25,075 bases of DNA from positions 1 to 25,075 of the IMG/VR virus record IMGVR_UViG_3300034987_000053; one strand, given 5' to 3'. Every line of letters begins with the position of its first letter. The first letter of the stretch is position 1. The position numbers and the translations under genes are program-made. Positions 8,197 through 13,739 of this stretch are shown here, piece after piece. The notes beneath the pieces are model-generated. The model ran no database searches, was not told where the DNA came from, and was given only the letters and a program-made list of their open reading frames with translations. The stretch comes from a virus.

Positions 8197-8271
8197 ATGG
8201 GTGCTATGGTTCTAACTGGTGTATTTATAGTTATTTTGCCTGTTATGGCTTATATTGGCGACAGAATCTAA
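8197..8271 (+). CDS. Membrane microprotein (24 aa)
   Basis: ATG 8197 to TAA 8269-8271 encodes a peptide starting MGAMVLTGVFIVILPVMAY and ending IGDRI, essentially one transmembrane helix. GGAGG lies at ideal spacing upstream, promoter copy 3 lies 22 bases upstream, and an AAGGAGG site for the next gene overlaps its stop. Good signals on both sides support real translation despite its size. Function unknown; such peptides often act on membrane partners. Confidence 0.55.
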   Translation: MGAMVLTGVFIVILPVMAYIGDRI

Positions 8272-8281
8272 GGAGGTTAAA

Positions 8282-8455
8282 ATGCCAAACTTCGTTAAAA
8301 AGGTAAATGTTTACGATAACAATTTATCTTTAATATACTACGCTTCTTTTACTTCAACGAAAGAAGCCGAAGACTATGCTCGCAAACTCAGAGCAAAGTT
8401 TTTAGATCGTATTGGTAAAATAGAATTGGAGAGTGTGTATTATGAACAAAAATAA
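8282..8455 (+). CDS. Hypothetical small protein (57 aa)
   Basis: The frame begins MPNFVKKVNVYDNNLSLIYY and ends ELESVYYEQK. The pattern is strand, Ser/Thr-rich turn (ASFTSTKEAEDYA), helix, strand, which resembles the pattern of the proteins at 12710 and 12868 without evident sequence identity. The ATG at 8282 is chosen because AAGGAGG sits seven bases upstream; the frame is open back to 8255 through the microprotein. The next gene overlaps its end by 14 bases. Family not recognised. Confidence 0.7.
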   Translation: MPNFVKKVNVYDNNLSLIYYASFTSTKEAEDYARKLRAKFLDRIGKIELESVYYEQK

Positions 8456-8621
8456 AATGACTCAAGAAGAAAAACTTGAGTATCTTAATTCAATTAGCTT
8501 TAGCAACCTTGTTAAAGCAATTGATGAAAAGTGGTCTCATACTTATGAAGACTACATCGACGAAGAGTTTGAACAACAACTTGAGATTGTTGGATACTAC
8601 TTCGACGAGGATGCACAGTGA
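8442..8621 (+). CDS. Hypothetical acidic protein (59 aa)
   Basis: It starts MNKNKMTQEEKLEYLNSIS and ends GYYFDEDAQ. It is helical and acidic, with runs such as YEDYIDEEFEQQ. ATG 8442 has GGAGAG about ten bases upstream; GTG 8433 is an alternative. It overlaps the preceding gene by 14 bases and its stop is directly followed by the structured leader of the helix-turn-helix gene. Acidic early phage proteins often mimic DNA or bind host enzymes, but nothing specific is visible. Confidence 0.65.
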   Translation: MNKNKMTQEEKLEYLNSISFSNLVKAIDEKWSHTYEDYIDEEFEQQLEIVGYYFDEDAQ

Positions 8622-8624
8622 GAT

Positions 8625-8670
8625 TCTCAATGCCCATTAGCAATAGTGGGTATTTTGGGTTTCATTGAGA
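8625..8670 (+). ncRNA. Structured RNA element: bulged hairpin with GCAA tetraloop
   Basis: TCTCAATG (8625-8632) pairs with CATTGAGA (8663-8670). Directly stacked inside it, CCCATTA (8633-8639) pairs with TAGTGGG (8644-8650) over GCAA, a GNRA tetraloop. The 5' strand is continuous and the 3' strand carries a 12-base bulge (8651-8662). This 15-pair bulged stem is not a plain terminator because no T-run follows. It could be part of a leader regulating the helix-turn-helix gene or a small RNA. No known family recognised. Confidence 0.5.
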
Positions 8671-8674
8671 TCCT

Positions 8675-8734
8675 CCCTGTGTTGTAACTAGCCCTCTTTC
8701 TTAGAGGGTCTTTTAGACCACAGGGGTCTACAAC
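8675..8734 (+). ncRNA. Structured leader with competing folds (three-way junction or pseudoknot)
   Basis: One fold: GTTGT (8681-8685) with ACAAC (8730-8734) closes two hairpins, CCCTCT/AGAGGG (8692-8697 with 8703-8708) and AGACC/GGTCT (8715-8719 with 8725-8729), giving a three-way junction. A competing helix, CCCTGTG (8675-8681) with CACAGGG (8719-8725), crosses the outer stem. The inner CCCTCT/AGAGGG hairpin followed by TCTTTT could also act as a weak terminator. The element ends 18 bases before the start codon at 8753, so attenuation or translational control is plausible. Confidence 0.45.
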
Positions 8735-8738
8735 GCCA

Positions 8739-8752
8739 AAAGGAGATATACC
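8739..8752 (+). promoter_or_regulatory. T7 gene 10-like ribosome binding site
   Basis: AAAGGAGATATACC directly precedes ATGG at 8753. It contains AAGGAGATATA, the strong translation initiation core of the T7 major capsid gene. It predicts high translation of the helix-turn-helix protein. Confidence 0.7.
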
Positions 8753-8974
8753 ATGGCTAACACTGTAAAGAAAACTGCAAAAGCAAAATCCTACTATGTT
8801 CTTGCTGAAGGTCGTAAGTATACTAGTATTACCAATGCAATGCGTGTAATTGCTGCTTCAGAGGTTTTAGAAGGTTATTCTGTAAAAGATGTGGCTAACA
8901 AGTACAATGTAACTGGACCTACTGTTCGTAATTGGTTGAAGACTTTAATTCGTAACAATCCTCAGATTGTTTAA
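8753..8974 (+). CDS. Small helix-turn-helix DNA-binding protein (73 aa)
   Basis: The first 20 residues are basic (MANTVKKTAKAKSYYVLAEG). Residues about 40-67 read LEGYSVKDVANKYNVTG and then PTVRNWLKTLIRNN, a clear helix-turn-helix of the transposase/resolvase or sigma-region-4 type: SVKDVANKYNV then TGPTVRNWLKTL as recognition helix. It is probably a sequence-specific regulator or small DNA organiser. It stands alone between a structured leader and a trailer with two hairpins and a strong terminator, and has the strongest ribosome site in the window, so abundant product is expected. Direct targets are unknown; the TACTTG/CAAGTA sites at 8994 are candidates for self-control. It could also act on the palindromes near 6.7-7.0 kb. 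Confidence 0.75.
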   Translation: MANTVKKTAKAKSYYVLAEGRKYTSITNAMRVIAASEVLEGYSVKDVANKYNVTGPTVRNWLKTLIRNNPQIV

Positions 8975-8993
8975 GTTTAAACAATAAAATCCT

Positions 8994-9020
8994 CTACTTG
9001 GCAAGTAAGTGCGCAAGTAG
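8994..9020 (+). promoter_or_regulatory. Operator-like cluster of CAAGTA half-sites or RNA hairpin
   Basis: TACTTG (8995-9000), one base, CAAGTA (9002-9007), then a second CAAGTA (9014-9019). As DNA this is a 6-1-6 palindrome plus a direct half-site. As RNA, CTACTTG (8994-9000) pairs with CAAGTAG (9014-9020). It lies 20 bases after the helix-turn-helix gene. Confidence 0.45.
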
Positions 9021-9037
9021 TTGTAATAAAAATTCCC

Positions 9038-9069
9038 GACAGCTTTGTAGCTTACTCTGCAAAGTTGTC
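9038..9069 (+). ncRNA. Conserved-looking 10-bp hairpin in trailer of the helix-turn-helix gene
   Basis: GACAGCTTTG (9038-9047) pairs with CAAAGTTGTC (9060-9069), nine Watson-Crick pairs and one G-T, with a 12-base loop. No T-run follows. With the hairpin at 8994 and the terminator at 9079 it makes a three-hairpin 3' region, as seen in small RNAs processed from mRNA ends. Confidence 0.45.
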
Positions 9070-9078
9070 TATTCTTTT

Positions 9079-9103
9079 CCGCCCCTTCGGGGGCGGCCTT
9101 TCT
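9079..9103 (+). terminator. Strong intrinsic terminator before RNA polymerase gene
   Basis: CCGCCCC (9079-9085) pairs with GGGGCGG (9090-9096) around TTCG, followed by CCTTTCTTT. This is the most GC-rich stem in the window. It should stop transcripts entering from the small-gene block, so RNA polymerase expression needs read-through or an unseen promoter in 9104-9200. Confidence 0.88.
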
Positions 9104-9110
9104 TTAAATA

Positions 9111-9127
9111 TTTTTTTTTTTTTTTTT
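9111..9127 (+). repeat. T17 homopolymer
   Basis: Seventeen consecutive T follow the terminator region and precede the small frame at 9144 by 16 bases. It may act as a DNA flexibility or melting element or as an RNA U-tract. The exact length may be unreliable, as such runs are often misread. Confidence 0.8.
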
Positions 9128-9143
9128 CTTACCAAAGGATTAT

Positions 9144-9302
9144 ATGGTTTTAACAATTTCCCTATTGTATTTGTTTTTGTTTCAAGGGGAAATTATTATT
9201 AATGTTTCTAAAGAGTATAAGGGTCGAAAGACAAAGCCTTATGAACAGAAAGATATTAATGACCGAAAAAACAATACTAGAAAGTTTAACAGAAGATCTT
9301 AA
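9144..9302 (+). CDS. Possible small protein overlapping RNA polymerase start (52 aa)
   Basis: ATG 9144 follows AAAGGA at four bases and runs to TAA 9300-9302. It encodes a hydrophobic start (MVLTISLLYLFLFQGEIIIN) and a very basic tail (KGRKTKPYEQKD, RKNNTRKFNRRS). It overlaps the RNA polymerase frame by about 100 bases in another frame. The ribosome site is better than that of RNA polymerase, so it may be a leader gene that delivers ribosomes to the polymerase start. It may also be a chance frame; the extensive overlap lowers confidence. Confidence 0.4.
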   Translation: MVLTISLLYLFLFQGEIIINVSKEYKGRKTKPYEQKDINDRKNNTRKFNRRS

Positions 9303-11430
9303 GTATCGGCAGTCCCTTTTAGACAAAAGACAAGCAGCTAGCTTTCTAATAGAAATGAAAGCAGAAGACATAGTATCTTTTTCTTATACACATGTCCTAA
9401 AGGGTCTAGAAAGAAAAGCAACATTAGTTGAAGTTGCGAGTAATATTGGAAGGAGGCTACGACAAAAGCTACGTCAAAAACAGGATAGCGTATTAGATGT
9501 TCAGGGTGGCTGGTTTGTTCTAATTAGCTATATTGAGCTTGGTATTTTAGGTTATCGAAAAAAGCACACTTATCGAAACGGTAAAAAAGATAAACATCGA
9601 TCATACTTCTTATATGCAAAAGACTGGAAAGCCATTAAAGAGTTAATGGATCAAGTTGACAATGAAAAGTGTGACTTGTTCCCTGTTAATGTTCCAGCAG
9701 CTGATTGGACTCAGGAGGCTTATCATCGAGAAACAGGAATAAGCATAATTAAGAAAGGATACGAAGGAGCTATAAAAGCTTACGAGAATAATGATATGTC
9801 TTATATCATTGATACCCTTAATAAACTTAATCACACTGGTTGGCGTATTAATGCGCCTGTTTTCGAAGTATATAAGCAATGTATGAAGACTAAAGACAAT
9901 CCTTTTAAGTTTACAAAAGAGATTGATCCAATTAAAAGAGCTTCGTTAATTATTGAAGCGGAGGCAATACAAAGGTTAGCGGAGAAAAATCTTGACAAAA
10001 CCTTTTACCACTTATACAACCTTGATTTTCGAGGGCGAATCTACCCAAATACCGCCTTCTTACATGAACAATCCTCAGACAACGCAAAGGGACTCCTTCT
10101 CCTCGATGAACCCGTTGCTCTTGGATCTGAAGGTTTATACTGGCTCAGTGTTCACACCGCCAACGTCTGGGGTAATGACAAGGTATCACTTGATGACCGT
10201 GCGCAATGGGTCAACGATAACATGGATAGTATCCTAGACTATGCCAGCGACCCAATGCAAAACAAAGGCTGGATGAAAGCAGATAAGCCTTTTAGCTTTC
10301 TAGCAGCTTGTTATGAGTTTTCTATGCTATCTAACTGGCATGGTGACGGGTATGCAACAGAAAACTTCCCGAGTTGTTTACCTGTATATATTGACGGTTC
10401 TAATAACGGTGTTCAACACCTTGTAGCTATGTCTCAAGATGATGAAGTAGCACCTCTTGTTAACCTTGTTCCAAGTGAACTTCCAGGTGATGTTTACATG
10501 TTTATCGCTGAAAAAGTGTGGGATCGCCTTGAAGAAAGAGTTAACAAGTTAGAACCTGAGATTAAGAATAAGTTTGATGAAGTCTATCAGACAGCTATTA
10601 AGCTACAGACAGAATACAACAATGCACCTGATAAGTCAGAGCGTAAAGCACTAGCTTTTCAGGAAGCACAAAAGTGGAGAAATCAAAACAGAGATCTTCG
10701 TGAAAAACTATTCCCTGTATACTGGCATAATATTCAAGACAAGAAAATACAACGTAAGACTGTTAAACGTAATGTTATGACATTGGGTTACGGCGGTACT
10801 TCTTACGGAATGGGCCAGCAGGTAATTGAAGACACTCGTGATATTTCTGAATATTTACGAGACAAAGAACACTTATGGGGCGCTATGTTAGGTGCCCTTG
10901 TGTATCAAACTTGCTACGAGGAACTCAAAGGACCAGCAGCCATGCTAAGGCTTTTCCAGACCGTCGCTGAGCGGGCAAATAGTAGAAAAGAGCATATGCA
11001 CTGGTTCTCGCCTATAACCGGGTTCCCTGTAGTCCAAGCCTATCGTAAACCGACAACTAAACGTACAGAGTTGAAGTATGGTGATGATATCATCAAGGTA
11101 CAACTTCAAGTATGGGAAGAAACAACGGTTAACGAGAGTAAACAGAAAACAGGCGCTGCACCTAATATTGTGCATAGCCTAGACGCTGTTCACTTAACTA
11201 TGTGTATACATGATGCGACTTATCCGGTAACAGTTGTCCATGATTCCTTCGGGTCTCATGCTGGCAATATGGATAAGATGTTTTATCATGTTAGGCAGAA
11301 GTTCGTAGAACTTTATGAAGCTAACCCTTTAGAGAATATTCTAGAACAGCTTCACTCCCTAGACTTAATCCCAGAGAAAGGAACACTAAATGTCCGGGAT
11401 GTACTCCAATCAGACTTTGCTTTCGCTTAA
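9202..11430 (+). CDS. T7-like single-subunit DNA-dependent RNA polymerase
   Basis: This 742-residue enzyme should transcribe the phage's own promoters. The catalytic set is complete: DFRGRIYP (275-282), IDGSNNGVQHL with D398 (T7 D537), KTVKRNVMTLGYGG with K522, R523 and Y530 (T7 K631, R632, Y639), APNIVHSLDAVH with H658, and VVHDSFG with D681 (T7 D812). It ends DVLQSDFAFA; the last four residues match the T7 C-terminal foot. The specificity-loop region lies near 610-645. It is about 140 residues shorter than T7, mostly at the N-terminus. ATG 9202 has AAGGGG twelve bases upstream; Met14 (9241) and Met20 (9259) are alternatives. The strong terminator at 9079 lies just upstream. Base composition rises locally near 10080-10200 and 10920-11050. 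Confidence 0.96.
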   Translation: MFLKSIRVERQSLMNRKILMTEKTILESLTEDLKYRQSLLDKRQAASFLIEMKAEDIVSFSYTHVLKGLERKATLVEVASNIGRRLRQKLRQKQDSVLDVQGGWFVLISYIELGILGYRKKHTYRNGKKDKHRSYFLYAKDWKAIKELMDQVDNEKCDLFPVNVPAADWTQEAYHRETGISIIKKGYEGAIKAYENNDMSYIIDTLNKLNHTGWRINAPVFEVYKQCMKTKDNPFKFTKEIDPIKRASLIIEAEAIQRLAEKNLDKTFYHLYNLDFRGRIYPNTAFLHEQSSDNAKGLLLLDEPVALGSEGLYWLSVHTANVWGNDKVSLDDRAQWVNDNMDSILDYASDPMQNKGWMKADKPFSFLAACYEFSMLSNWHGDGYATENFPSCLPVYIDGSNNGVQHLVAMSQDDEVAPLVNLVPSELPGDVYMFIAEKVWDRLEERVNKLEPEIKNKFDEVYQTAIKLQTEYNNAPDKSERKALAFQEAQKWRNQNRDLREKLFPVYWHNIQDKKIQRKTVKRNVMTLGYGGTSYGMGQQVIEDTRDISEYLRDKEHLWGAMLGALVYQTCYEELKGPAAMLRLFQTVAERANSRKEHMHWFSPITGFPVVQAYRKPTTKRTELKYGDDIIKVQLQVWEETTVNESKQKTGAAPNIVHSLDAVHLTMCIHDATYPVTVVHDSFGSHAGNMDKMFYHVRQKFVELYEANPLENILEQLHSLDLIPEKGTLNVRDVLQSDFAFA

Positions 11431-11614
11431 AGAAGGCGATGTAGTCCATATTAAAGCGTTTGATGACATGCCAAAGTCTCGTATGCGTGTTCAAGAAGTA
11501 ATTGAAGACGCAGTTACGGGTATGGTCTTGTTTGAAGGAGACGATATGGAAGAGTATGGCGAACTGTATGCCGATGACTTCAATTTGGTAGAACATATTG
11601 AAATCAATATCTAA
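11390..11614 (+). CDS. Hypothetical small acidic protein (74 aa)
   Basis: It starts MSGMYSNQTLLSLKEGDVVH and ends FNLVEHIEINI. The pattern KEGDVVHIKAFDD, MRVQEVIED, GMVLFEGDD suggests a small beta-barrel (SH3-like), which is inference from strand spacing only. It overlaps the end of RNA polymerase by 41 bases and has AAAGGA eight bases upstream, so it is probably translated from the same mRNA. Its TAA stop lies inside the phage promoter at 11611. In T7-like phages this position often holds small regulators, but no family is recognised. Confidence 0.7.
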   Translation: MSGMYSNQTLLSLKEGDVVHIKAFDDMPKSRMRVQEVIEDAVTGMVLFEGDDMEEYGELYADDFNLVEHIEINI

Positions 11615-11638
11615 ATAATACCTGACGTTAAAGAACAA
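11611..11638 (+). promoter_or_regulatory. Candidate phage RNA polymerase promoter 1 (before SSB)
   Basis: CTAAATAATAC (11611-11621) followed by CTGACGTTAAAGAACAA. It is identical at 27 of 28 bases to 19457-19484. TAATAC (11616-11621) sits 17 bases before G 11633, the same geometry as the T7 promoter, whose -17 to -12 is also TAATAC. Transcripts from G 11633 would have a 44-base leader before the SSB gene. Assignment is inferred from repetition, intergenic place and the polymerase gene next door. Confidence 0.7.
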
Positions 11639-11676
11639 TTAAGTTCACTTACAATCAATCCAAGAGGAAATATACA

Positions 11677-12210
11677 ATGGCTATTTTGAAAAATGTTGAA
11701 CTGTGGTTTGCTAAACTGGACCCAAAGAAACCCAATGCTATGTTTGATAAAGAGTACCCAACATGGGAAGTCCAGATTCGTACTCGTGATAAAGCACAAG
11801 CTAAGTCATGGAAAGACCTAAAGATCAACGTAAAGCCTGATGAAGATGATGATGGTGTATTCTACAAAGCTACACTAAAGAAGAAATCAAAGAAGCGTAA
11901 TGGTGAACCTCAAAACCCAGTTGATCTAGTTGGTGGTGATCTTTCAAAGGTTGACCCAAACAAACTAGGTAACGGTTCTGTAGGTAATGTTCGTATTTAT
12001 CAGTATGAATACAACGTAGGTGGCCGTACAGGCATTGCTTCTATGCTTATGGCTGTTCAAGTAACAAAGCTTAAAGAGTATGAGCCTAAGCCTCGTGAAG
12101 ATGAGTTTGAAATGACTGATATGGAGGTCATTAAAGTAGCCGACAACCAAGTGGTAGACGATGATCAATTATCATTAGAAGATGATCTAAACGACGAAAT
12201 CAACTTCTAA
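11677..12210 (+). CDS. T7 gp2.5-like single-stranded DNA-binding protein
   Basis: The 177-residue protein begins MAILKNVELWFAKLDPKKPN and has the OB-fold pattern of the gp2.5-like SSB group: YPTWEVQIRTRD, a basic middle with KATLKKKSKKRNGEPQNPV, DLVGGD, and GNVRIYQYEYNVGGRTGIASMLMAVQV. The tail is very acidic and ends DDLNDEINF, with a terminal aromatic residue as in gp2.5, where this tail contacts DNA polymerase and helicase. It should coat ssDNA during replication and recombination. Its size is below T7 gp2.5 (232). AAGAGGAAA precedes the ATG, and the candidate phage promoter lies 39 bases upstream, suggesting strong middle expression. Confidence 0.85.
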   Translation: MAILKNVELWFAKLDPKKPNAMFDKEYPTWEVQIRTRDKAQAKSWKDLKINVKPDEDDDGVFYKATLKKKSKKRNGEPQNPVDLVGGDLSKVDPNKLGNGSVGNVRIYQYEYNVGGRTGIASMLMAVQVTKLKEYEPKPREDEFEMTDMEVIKVADNQVVDDDQLSLEDDLNDEINF

Positions 12211-12219
12211 TTAATTAGT

Positions 12220-12248
12220 CCTGAGCATGACTTAAAACTGCTCTTTTT
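12220..12248 (+). terminator. Second copy of the 24-base repeat, terminator-like
   Basis: CCTGAGCATG, two bases, TTAAAACTGCTC (12220-12243), then TTTTT. GAGCA/TGCTC can pair over an 11-base loop. The stem is short for an intrinsic terminator, yet position after the SSB gene and the T-tract fit one. The other copy at 6925 lacks the T-tract. Confidence 0.5.
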
Positions 12249-12265
12249 AATTAAAGGAGTCAACT

Positions 12266-12706
12266 ATGAATCTGTGCAGAGGCGTATACCTAGCTGGACC
12301 TATGGCTAATATGTCCGGTAAAGAAATGAAGATGTGGCGTGAGCATGCTACAATGGATCTAGATGCAGCGGGGATTGGTGTTTTAGATCCTACCCGAAGA
12401 GTTCCGTATCACATTCAATCTTTAGATGACAAAGGACTAGAAAGAAACATAGCCAATAGGATCTTTAAGCAAGACCTGCGAGATATAGCTAGATGTGAAG
12501 TTTTGTTAGTAGACATGAGAAACCATGAAGGAGTAAAAGCACAAGGCACAGCAGCTGAAGTTATGTTTGCGCATATGAAACATAAAGTGATTATCTTGTG
12601 GAAAAATCCAGATGATCACTTAAATCCTTTTATGACAGCAATGGCAACTGAAGTCCATGATGACTTGGATAGTGCAATTCAAGCAGCAATTGAGTATGCG
12701 GAGTAA
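12266..12706 (+). CDS. Nucleoside 2-deoxyribosyltransferase-like protein
   Basis: The 146-residue protein shows the family core: YLAGPM (8-13) in the first strand, FKQDLRDIARCEVLLVDM (67-84) with Asp70 and Asp73, and GTAAEVMFAH (94-103), where Glu98 fits the catalytic nucleophile. It ends with HKVIILWKNPDDH and FMTAM. Such enzymes move deoxyribose between bases or hydrolyse nucleoside or nucleotide glycosidic bonds. Here it may salvage or purge nucleotides during replication. AAAGGAG precedes the ATG. The neighbouring polymerases, reductase and MazG support a nucleotide-pool role. Exact substrate cannot be read; related phage proteins are also labelled DUF4406 or YtoQ-like. Confidence 0.75.
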   Translation: MNLCRGVYLAGPMANMSGKEMKMWREHATMDLDAAGIGVLDPTRRVPYHIQSLDDKGLERNIANRIFKQDLRDIARCEVLLVDMRNHEGVKAQGTAAEVMFAHMKHKVIILWKNPDDHLNPFMTAMATEVHDDLDSAIQAAIEYAE

Positions 12707-12709
12707 TCT

Positions 12710-12868
12710 ATGGAAGTTAGAGAAGAATACTACGAGTTGTATTTAGATGGGGACTATAAAGAAAGCTATCAAACTTATGATTCAGCACTTGAAGAATTAG
12801 CACGATGCTTAGATGATGATTGTGCTGAAATATACAAGGTAAGAGTTCTAGAAGAAAGGATGATATAG
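12710..12868 (+). CDS. Hypothetical acidic protein (52 aa)
   Basis: ATG 12710 to TAG 12866-12868 encodes a product starting MEVREEYYELYLDGDYKESY and ending VRVLEERMI. The pattern is strand, Tyr-rich turn, helix with SALEELARCLDDD, strand, resembling that of the next gene. Its TAG shares one base with the GTG start of the next gene, and it starts three bases after the previous stop, so it is part of a tightly coupled operon. Family not recognised. Confidence 0.65.
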   Translation: MEVREEYYELYLDGDYKESYQTYDSALEELARCLDDDCAEIYKVRVLEERMI

Positions 12869-13071
12869 TGGGGTTCTCACCTAGAATGTACGAAATTCAC
12901 GTACTAATGCCAGATGAACTTGGAGATCTTTACTGGGAGCCTTACGTTATGTTCGAGTCAAGAGAAAAAGCGTTTAAAACATACAGGGAGTATGTTGAAG
13001 ACGGGCATGACGTAAGAGTAGTTGAAACTAAGGTTGTAGCAGCTTATGAAGATGGAAAATTCTATGTCTGA
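12868..13071 (+). CDS. Hypothetical protein, GTG start (67 aa)
   Basis: The frame begins with GTG 12868, one base overlapping the previous stop, with GAAAGGA upstream. The product starts MGFSPRMYEIHVLMPDELGD and ends AYEDGKFYV. It has the same strand-turn-helix-strand layout as the preceding protein: YEIHVLMP, FESREKAFKTYREYVEDG, then DVRVVETKV. The two may be diverged members of one fold. Function unknown; the next gene starts eight bases before its stop. Confidence 0.68.
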   Translation: MGFSPRMYEIHVLMPDELGDLYWEPYVMFESREKAFKTYREYVEDGHDVRVVETKVVAAYEDGKFYV

Positions 13072-13258
13072 TATAAACGAAATAAAACAAGTAATTATTG
13101 ACATCAATGGTGCTGAACACCTGTCCATTGTGTCTTACATGGGCAAGCCTGAAATTGCTATTGTAGGTCCAGAAGGTGTTTACCACAATACCGTAACACC
13201 GCTGACTAACGAAAAAGACCTGCGTGAATTCTTGAAAAAATGGTTTGGAGACTCCTAA
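13064..13258 (+). CDS. Hypothetical protein (64 aa)
   Basis: I choose ATG 13064, giving MSDINEIKQVIIDINGAEHL at the N-terminus, because it makes the usual 8-base overlap with the upstream stop and has GGA at seven bases; ATG 13046 and 13052 in the same frame are alternatives. The rest reads as a small beta-rich protein (SIVSYMGKPEIAIVGPEGVYHN) with a C-terminal helix (EKDLREFLKKWFGDS). Not recognised. Confidence 0.65.
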   Translation: MSDINEIKQVIIDINGAEHLSIVSYMGKPEIAIVGPEGVYHNTVTPLTNEKDLREFLKKWFGDS

Positions 13259-13259
13259 T

Positions 13260-13739
13260 ATGTTTAAGAAAAATGTAAAGCCAGAAATCACATGTTTGAC
13301 AAAAGTTTATCAAAATAGACTTAATAAGATTGGCGTTAAAGGTGGTATACATGTCGTGTATCGTTTGTTTGTTCTTCAACACTTTGGTATTATGCAAGGC
13401 TATGTAGGAGTTAGCACACTAAACATTCAAGGTTTGATCCTTCGGTATATGATGGAATGCTACGAGGCGTCCATTGGTAAAAGAAAACATAGAGAAGTCT
13501 ATAATTTCCTATGGCGATATAATGATAGTGTCAAAGTAGAAATATTACAAGCAGGTCTAACTGCTCGTGATGCTTATGCACTAGAAGGCCGATTGCGCCC
13601 ATTTACTAACCGCAAAGGTAGCGCTGATTATGATCGTTATAATTGGAACACTGAAAAAGGGGGCAATATCCCTGGTTTCTTAGATCTTGAGAAAATAGAA
13701 GCAGAAGAAGCTAAAAGAGCAAGGAAGTTCTATGTATAA
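13260..13739 (+). CDS. GIY-YIG family nuclease-like protein (159 aa)
   Basis: The core motifs of a GIY-YIG nuclease can be followed: VVYRLFVLQ (32-40) as a diverged first strand, YVGVS (48-52) as the YIG motif, Arg62 in the next helix, VKVEILQAGL, then DAYALEGRLRP (104-113) with Glu109 as the metal ligand, and YNWN (127-130). The first motif is weak, so activity is uncertain. Such enzymes cut DNA as homing, repair or host-DNA nucleases. GGAG precedes ATG 13260, and the frame is open back to 13245. Its end overlaps the glycosylase-fold gene by eight bases, which suggests joint expression and perhaps joint DNA processing. Confidence 0.68.
   Translation: MFKKNVKPEITCLTKVYQNRLNKIGVKGGIHVVYRLFVLQHFGIMQGYVGVSTLNIQGLILRYMMECYEASIGKRKHREVYNFLWRYNDSVKVEILQAGLTARDAYALEGRLRPFTNRKGSADYDRYNWNTEKGGNIPGFLDLEKIEAEEAKRARKFYV

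Noticed and set aside
8681-8734. Cloverleaf-like fold resembling a tRNA
   Set aside because: At 54 bases with only two internal hairpins it is too short, and no anticodon loop or T-loop consensus is present.
9202-11430. Possible intron or intein in RNA polymerase because of local composition change
   Set aside because: The frame is continuous, the protein is shorter than T7, and all motifs occur in normal order with normal spacing.
11321-11638. Minus-strand open frame of 105 codons over the end of RNA polymerase
   Set aside because: It is opposite two well-supported + strand genes and candidate promoter 1. No minus-strand gene elsewhere in the window is credible.
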